A stretch of DNA of 64,000 nt, taken from assembly GCA_002416125.1 (NCBI GenBank), contig DIBU01000018.1, forward strand, positions 1-64,000, written 5' to 3'. This document shows, piece after piece, positions 60,000-64,000 of this stretch (positions are counted from its first letter, which is position 1; each line of letters opens with the position of its first letter). Source of the DNA: Halieaceae bacterium UBA5044 (lineage in GTDB: Bacteria > Pseudomonadota > Gammaproteobacteria > Pseudomonadales > Halieaceae). The translations under genes were made by a program, and so were the position numbers. The notes beneath the pieces are model-generated. The model saw only the letters and a program-made list of their open reading frames with translations, was not told where the DNA came from and ran no database searches.

Positions 60000-61877
60000 A
60001 TGACAGGTTTTTCGCTCACCAGAACCGTTTTCCGCTGCGCACTGCTGCTCTGCGTTGCCAGCAAGGGCTACGCAGAGCCCTACTCGCCCTGGGCGGATCG
60101 CGACTACCCGCAACAGGTGTACTGGGGAGATACACACCTGCACACGGCAACCTCCCTCGATGCCAACCTGTTCGGGGTACACAACCTCACCGCTGCCGAC
60201 GCCTATCGCTTCGCCCGCGGCGACACGGTCACGACCAGCACCGGTCTGCGCGCGCGTATGAACCAACCCCTGGATTTCCTCGTCGTCGCCGACCACGCGG
60301 AATACATGGGCATCATGCCGCCGCTGCGTGCCGGCGACCCCACATTGATGCAAAACGACACAGCCCGCCGCTGGCGCGATGTGCTTGCCAGCGGGGACCC
60401 CGTCGGCTTTGGTCGCATGATGCTGGATATCGGCGCTTCCTATGCATCGGGAACACCACTGGTGACGCTGCCCACGACCCTGCCTTCCCCCTGGGAGGCC
60501 AATACTCGCATGGCGGATGCCGCCAACGAGCCCGGCGTCTTTACCGCATTGATCGGTTTCGAATGGTCTGCCATGCCCAATGGCAACAACCTGCACCGTG
60601 TGGTCGTGTTGCGGGATGATGCAACACGCGCCAATCAGGTCACGCCGTTTTCCGCCTTCGACAGTGAGGACCCGGAGGCGCTCTGGCGCTACCTGGCGGA
60701 CTACGAAAAGAACACCGGAGGCCAGGCACTGGCGATTCCGCACAACGGCAACCTGAGCGGCGGGCTTATGTTTGCCGACACCCGCGCCAACGGTGAAGCG
60801 ATCAGTGTGGCCTATGCACGCGAACGGCTGCGCTGGGAGCCGCTGGTCGAAGTCACGCAGATGAAGGGGGATGGCGAGGCACACCCACTGCTGTCGCCGG
60901 ATGACGAATTTGCCGATTACGGCACCTGGGACCAGTACAACATCGATATGAGTACCGCCCAGGAAGACTGGATGCAGCGTTTCCAATACGTTCGACCCGC
61001 ACTGCAGACCGGATTGCGCATCGAGCAGCGCACTGGCGTCAACCCGTTCCAGTTCGGGATGATTGGCAGCACCGACTCCCATACCGCCCTGACAGCGGTG
61101 GAGGAAGACAACTTCTGGGGCAAGATGTCCAGCCATGAGCCCTCCGCCGAGCGGGCCAGCCGCCTGTGGGGCATCCCCGAGGCAGAGATGAGCAGCGCCG
61201 GACTCCTCGCGGCGGGCTATGCCGCGGTCTGGGCTACGGAAAACACCCGCGAGGCCCTGTTTGACGCCATGCGGCGGCGCGAGGTCTACGCCACCACAGG
61301 GCCGCGTATGCGGGTGCGTTTTTTCGGTGGCTGGAACTTCACCCCGGAGGACCTGCAGTCACCCGATTCAGCCCTGCGGGGCTACACGAAGGGCGTGCCC
61401 ATGGGCGGCATCCTGCCGCCGCCCGGCAGCGACCCACGGGCACCGGTGTTCATGGCACTGGCACTCAAGGAACCCGAAGGCGCGCACCTGGACAGACTGC
61501 AGATCGTCAAGGGCTGGGTGGATAGCTGGGGAGAAAGCCGCGAGAAGGTCTACGACGTGGCGTGGTCCGACGACCGCAAACCCGGCGCAGACGGCAAACT
61601 GCCGCCCGTGGGAGACACGGTGGACACAGAATCCGGTCACTATGCCAATAGCATCGGCAGCGCCGAGCTGAGCGCCGTGTGGACCGACCCTGACTTCGAC
61701 CCGGGCCTCGCTGCCGTCTACTACCTTCGCGTTCTGGAAATCCCGACTCCGCGCTGGCCGCTGTACGACCGGATGAAACTGGCCGCAAACCTGTCGACGG
61801 ATACTGAGCTGACTCATCAGGAGCGAGCCTATACCTCGCCGATCTGGTACCAGCCAGCAGGGTCGGCGCAGCCATGA
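60000..61877 (+). CDS. DUF3604 exported PHP-like hydrolase
   Basis: 625 residues from ATG 60000. Signal peptide to about residue 25 (VASKGYA-EP). Metal-binding PHP-style motifs: YWGDTHLHTATSLDANLFG near residue 41, VVADHAEYMGIMP, ALAIPHNGNLSGG, and GSTDSHTAL. These suggest a periplasmic metallo-hydrolase; DUF3604 has no assigned substrate, though such genes are frequent beside MFS transporters in this group. Its stop overlaps the next gene by four bases. Confidence 0.85.
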   Translation: MTGFSLTRTVFRCALLLCVASKGYAEPYSPWADRDYPQQVYWGDTHLHTATSLDANLFGVHNLTAADAYRFARGDTVTTSTGLRARMNQPLDFLVVADHAEYMGIMPPLRAGDPTLMQNDTARRWRDVLASGDPVGFGRMMLDIGASYASGTPLVTLPTTLPSPWEANTRMADAANEPGVFTALIGFEWSAMPNGNNLHRVVVLRDDATRANQVTPFSAFDSEDPEALWRYLADYEKNTGGQALAIPHNGNLSGGLMFADTRANGEAISVAYARERLRWEPLVEVTQMKGDGEAHPLLSPDDEFADYGTWDQYNIDMSTAQEDWMQRFQYVRPALQTGLRIEQRTGVNPFQFGMIGSTDSHTALTAVEEDNFWGKMSSHEPSAERASRLWGIPEAEMSSAGLLAAGYAAVWATENTREALFDAMRRREVYATTGPRMRVRFFGGWNFTPEDLQSPDSALRGYTKGVPMGGILPPPGSDPRAPVFMALALKEPEGAHLDRLQIVKGWVDSWGESREKVYDVAWSDDRKPGADGKLPPVGDTVDTESGHYANSIGSAELSAVWTDPDFDPGLAAVYYLRVLEIPTPRWPLYDRMKLAANLSTDTELTHQERAYTSPIWYQPAGSAQP

Positions 61878-63238
61878 CGGAGACGGTCCACGACCTGCCC
61901 GAGGGTCTGCTGAGTTGGGTGGGTGAGCTCGGACCGGGGCAGATCACTCGATTGGAGCGCCACGTGGCCCGGCGCGAGGCCTGGGTCGTCGACGTCACGC
62001 GCAGCGATGGCAGTATTCTCGAGGGCTTTCTGCGCCTGGATCGTCAACCCGCGGCCGCCAGCAATGTCTCTCTGCGTCGCGAGGCTGCCATCTGTCGGGC
62101 ATTGACTCCCACTGACGTGCCGGTGCCGGCCCTGCTGGGGTGGAGTGAAACCTACCATGCCGCGCTGTTCAGCCGGGTTCCCGGCAGCGCCGACCTGCCG
62201 AGTGTGACCGATCCCCGGCGCCAGCGGCAAATCATGGAGGACTTTATTGCGGCCATCGCCCGCCTGCACTGTCTGGACATCGACGCACTCGGGCTGGACG
62301 CTGAACTGGGTCCGCGACCTACCACACCGGAACAGGCTGCCCTGGGCGACCTCGATGCGCAATTGCACAATTTCGCCGCCTTCCTGCAGGGCTATCAGGA
62401 CCCGCTCCTCAGTTACGGCGCGGCATGGCTGCGCCGCTTCGCGCCCGCCAGCGTCGCGCGGATTTCCCTGGTACAGGGCGATACCGGGCCGGTGAATTTC
62501 CTGTTCAGCGGCAACCGCGTCAGCGCCGTGGTCGATTGGGAGTGGGGTCACTGGGGCGACCCGATGGAGGATCTCGGGAATATCTGTGTGCGCGAATTCT
62601 GGAACCCCAGCGGCGGCCTGACCGGACTGTTCGAGCGCTACGAAAGCCTCTCGGGCATTCCCTACACGCGGGCGGCTGCGCAGTACTACCGCATTCAACA
62701 GAATGTCCGCGGCATGATCCCGATTCACGCCGCCTGCCACCAGCCCGGCCTGCGCGAATCACTGGCCTGGTACCTGAGCTATCGCTACGTCGGGGACCGC
62801 TCAACCTGCGAGGCGCTTGCAGACGCCATGGGCATTGCGGTGGAACCACCGGCGATGCCGGATACCGCGGCCGCTACATCGGTGCTGCTGACCGCAGCGT
62901 CATCGACCCTGCAGCGGGACGTACTTCCTGCCGTCACAACCCCCTTCGCGCGCTCCCGCGTGGCAGACACCTGCGTCCTGGTCGCCTGCGCCGAGCGCGA
63001 GCAGCGCTATGCGGATGCGGTGCGCGCTGCCTGCTGTGAGGACATTGGGCGCCTGCTGGGCACGCGGCCAAAACACTATGCACAGGCTCTGACCCGGCTG
63101 CTGTCCGCCATTCATGAGGGACAGCTTGCCGACGAACCGCTCATCCAGTTACTGGCGCGCAAAGCTTATCGCGAGGAGTGGCTCTATCAGCCGGCGGCGG
63201 CTCTCCACCCCAACCGGCGCTGGGCCGCGCTGGACTGA
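61874..63238 (+). CDS. Phosphotransferase (APH/choline kinase-like)
   Basis: 454 residues. Kinase-like fold: LRREAAICRAL (Glu in helix C), LVQGDTGPVNFLFSGN as catalytic loop, and AVVDWEWGHWGDPMEDLGNI as metal-binding DWE. The catalytic loop has QGD where aminoglycoside/acyl-CoA-type kinases have HGD; Asp and Asn are retained, so activity is possible. A C-terminal extension of about 110 residues is of unknown fold. ATGA-coupled to the DUF3604 gene. Confidence 0.82.
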   Translation: MTETVHDLPEGLLSWVGELGPGQITRLERHVARREAWVVDVTRSDGSILEGFLRLDRQPAAASNVSLRREAAICRALTPTDVPVPALLGWSETYHAALFSRVPGSADLPSVTDPRRQRQIMEDFIAAIARLHCLDIDALGLDAELGPRPTTPEQAALGDLDAQLHNFAAFLQGYQDPLLSYGAAWLRRFAPASVARISLVQGDTGPVNFLFSGNRVSAVVDWEWGHWGDPMEDLGNICVREFWNPSGGLTGLFERYESLSGIPYTRAAAQYYRIQQNVRGMIPIHAACHQPGLRESLAWYLSYRYVGDRSTCEALADAMGIAVEPPAMPDTAAATSVLLTAASSTLQRDVLPAVTTPFARSRVADTCVLVACAEREQRYADAVRAACCEDIGRLLGTRPKHYAQALTRLLSAIHEGQLADEPLIQLLARKAYREEWLYQPAAALHPNRRWAALD

Positions 63239-63284
63239 GCGTCAACGCGGGTGCCGTGGCACCCGCACACTGCGCGCCTGCCAG

Positions 63285-63704
63285 TCAGGCGCTGGCAGCC
63301 GCTTCCAGCTTGGCCAGCATGTCAGAGTAGATACCTTCCAGCATCGCCTGGCCTTCACTCTCGGAAATACCCTCCGGCTTCGCCGAGCATTGCCAGCGCG
63401 CCAGGGTACGTTTTCCATCGTCCAGGGGTTCCAGTGAAACCTCTGCGCGGTATTCGCTGACCGGCATGGGCATTTTCGGGATGGTATAGCTGAAGGAGCG
63501 AGTGGCGGCATCCATCGCCTCGAGAATCTCGTCGATGGGGTCCATACCTTCCATGTGAATGCGGCGAATCATCCCGGGGCCATCGCCGATTGCCTCGAGA
63601 TCCGTCCAACCCGGGTACCAGTTCAGGTTGCCGAAATCTTCCAGCAGTGCCCAGACTTTATCGACAGGCGCATTCAGTTCACGTTCTACCTTCACCTTGA
63701 TCAT
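63285..63704 (-). CDS. SRPBCC-fold protein
   Basis: 139 residues, helix-grip fold (ELNAPVDKVWALLEDFGNLNWYPGW, DGKRTLARWQCSAKPEG). The family binds hydrophobic ligands, as cyclases or lipid carriers. No ligand can be assigned. Its start overlaps the stop of the upstream amidohydrolase gene by one base, so the two are cotranscribed. Confidence 0.85.
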   Translation of the reverse strand: MIKVKVERELNAPVDKVWALLEDFGNLNWYPGWTDLEAIGDGPGMIRRIHMEGMDPIDEILEAMDAATRSFSYTIPKMPMPVSEYRAEVSLEPLDDGKRTLARWQCSAKPEGISESEGQAMLEGIYSDMLAKLEAAASA

Positions 63705-64000
63705 CAGGCGGCTTCCTCTTTTTTGTGGGTGGGTGTGGGGTTGGGGGTGCGGCGATCACCCTGCTGGCCGGCGCGCACGAGGCGCCCGGGCAATGCACCG
63801 GTAGCTTCACCGTCCTGCATGATGACTTCGCCGGACACCAGGGTATACCGGTAGCCCGATGCACCCTGGTAGACGCGCCGGCCACCGGCCGGGAGGTCGT
63901 AAACCACCTGCGGCGATGCAATCGCCAGGTGATCGAGGTCGATGATGTTGATATCCGCTTTCATGCCCGCTTCCAGGGTCCCGCGGTCCATGAGCCCCAT
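63704..64000 (-). CDS. Amidohydrolase (D-aminoacylase type), 3' part
   Basis: Only the last 98 residues are present; the gene begins beyond the window. They form the C-terminal beta-sandwich of the amidohydrolase family: GTLEAGMKADINIIDLDHL, YTLVSGEVIMQDGEATGALPGRLVR. This is the closing sheet of N-acyl-D-amino-acid deacylase/dihydroorotase relatives. The tail is basic and proline/threonine-rich (PNPTPTHKKEE), encoded by a G/T-rich run at 63721-63750. Confidence 0.8.
   Translation of the reverse strand: MGLMDRGTLEAGMKADINIIDLDHLAIASPQVVYDLPAGGRRVYQGASGYRYTLVSGEVIMQDGEATGALPGRLVRAGQQGDRRTPNPTPTHKKEEAA

Overview
The window is high-GC chromosomal DNA of a heterotrophic, probably marine gammaproteobacterium. 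The gene orders rluE-nudJ-mnmA-hflD-purB-roxA, infA/clpA-clpS, and thrH near cysB are gammaproteobacterial. The propionyl-CoA/methylmalonyl-CoA operon, the cytochrome P450/isoquinoline-oxidoreductase-like block, the DUF3604 protein and the light-response genes fit the Halieaceae (OM60/NOR5, Cellvibrionales) best. That family assignment is inference; there is no rRNA here.

Bases 1-4273 are the right end of an integrated phage-like element. It shows the 3' part of a major capsid gene, several small genes and a P27-type terminase small subunit, but no tail or lysis genes. A reverse-strand cargo unit follows: near-consensus promoter, tandem operator-like repeats, a hairpin with a 20-codon leader, a NYN/LabA-type nuclease and a tiny membrane protein. 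The element ends in a tRNA-Leu(TAA) gene. The host gene survives only as its 5' half (4261-4302) behind its own promoter, while a complete, self-consistent tRNA-Leu(TAA) lies 120 bp inside the element.

From 4.4 to 17.6 kb come a large AsmA-like envelope protein, a neurotransmitter:sodium symporter family transporter, an exosortase H pair with a divergent lipoprotein unit, and a probable light/photo-oxidative stress cluster: MerR regulator, divergent group-2-like sigma factor, TIGR01777 oxidoreductase, sirtuin, CPD photolyase. Then follow housekeeping genes: infA, clpA-clpS, icd, the rluE-nudJ-mnmA-hflD-purB-roxA-GNAT operon, and a dicarboxylate/cystine-type symporter.

Between 30.2 and 38.5 kb lies a complete propionyl-CoA to succinyl-CoA operon (carboxylase beta, fused biotin carboxylase/BCCP, epimerase, B12 mutase, MeaB) behind a good sigma-70 promoter. 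pabB, thrH, cysB, a 5'-nucleotidase, an alanine symporter, a PLP deaminase, yajC and xthA follow.

From 46.7 kb to the end is a catabolic region. It holds an acyl-CoA synthetase, a five-gene reverse-strand operon (P450, divergent amidohydrolase-fold protein, two GST-like proteins, NTF2-like protein) headed by a perfect 12-bp-arm palindrome, an aldehyde/isoquinoline-type molybdenum hydroxylase (IorB/IorA), peroxiredoxin, Nudix, flavin reductase, the moaC-moaD-moaE cofactor genes, and then MFS, DUF3604, phosphotransferase, SRPBCC and amidohydrolase genes. The substrate is unknown; no regulator for the palindrome is present in the window.
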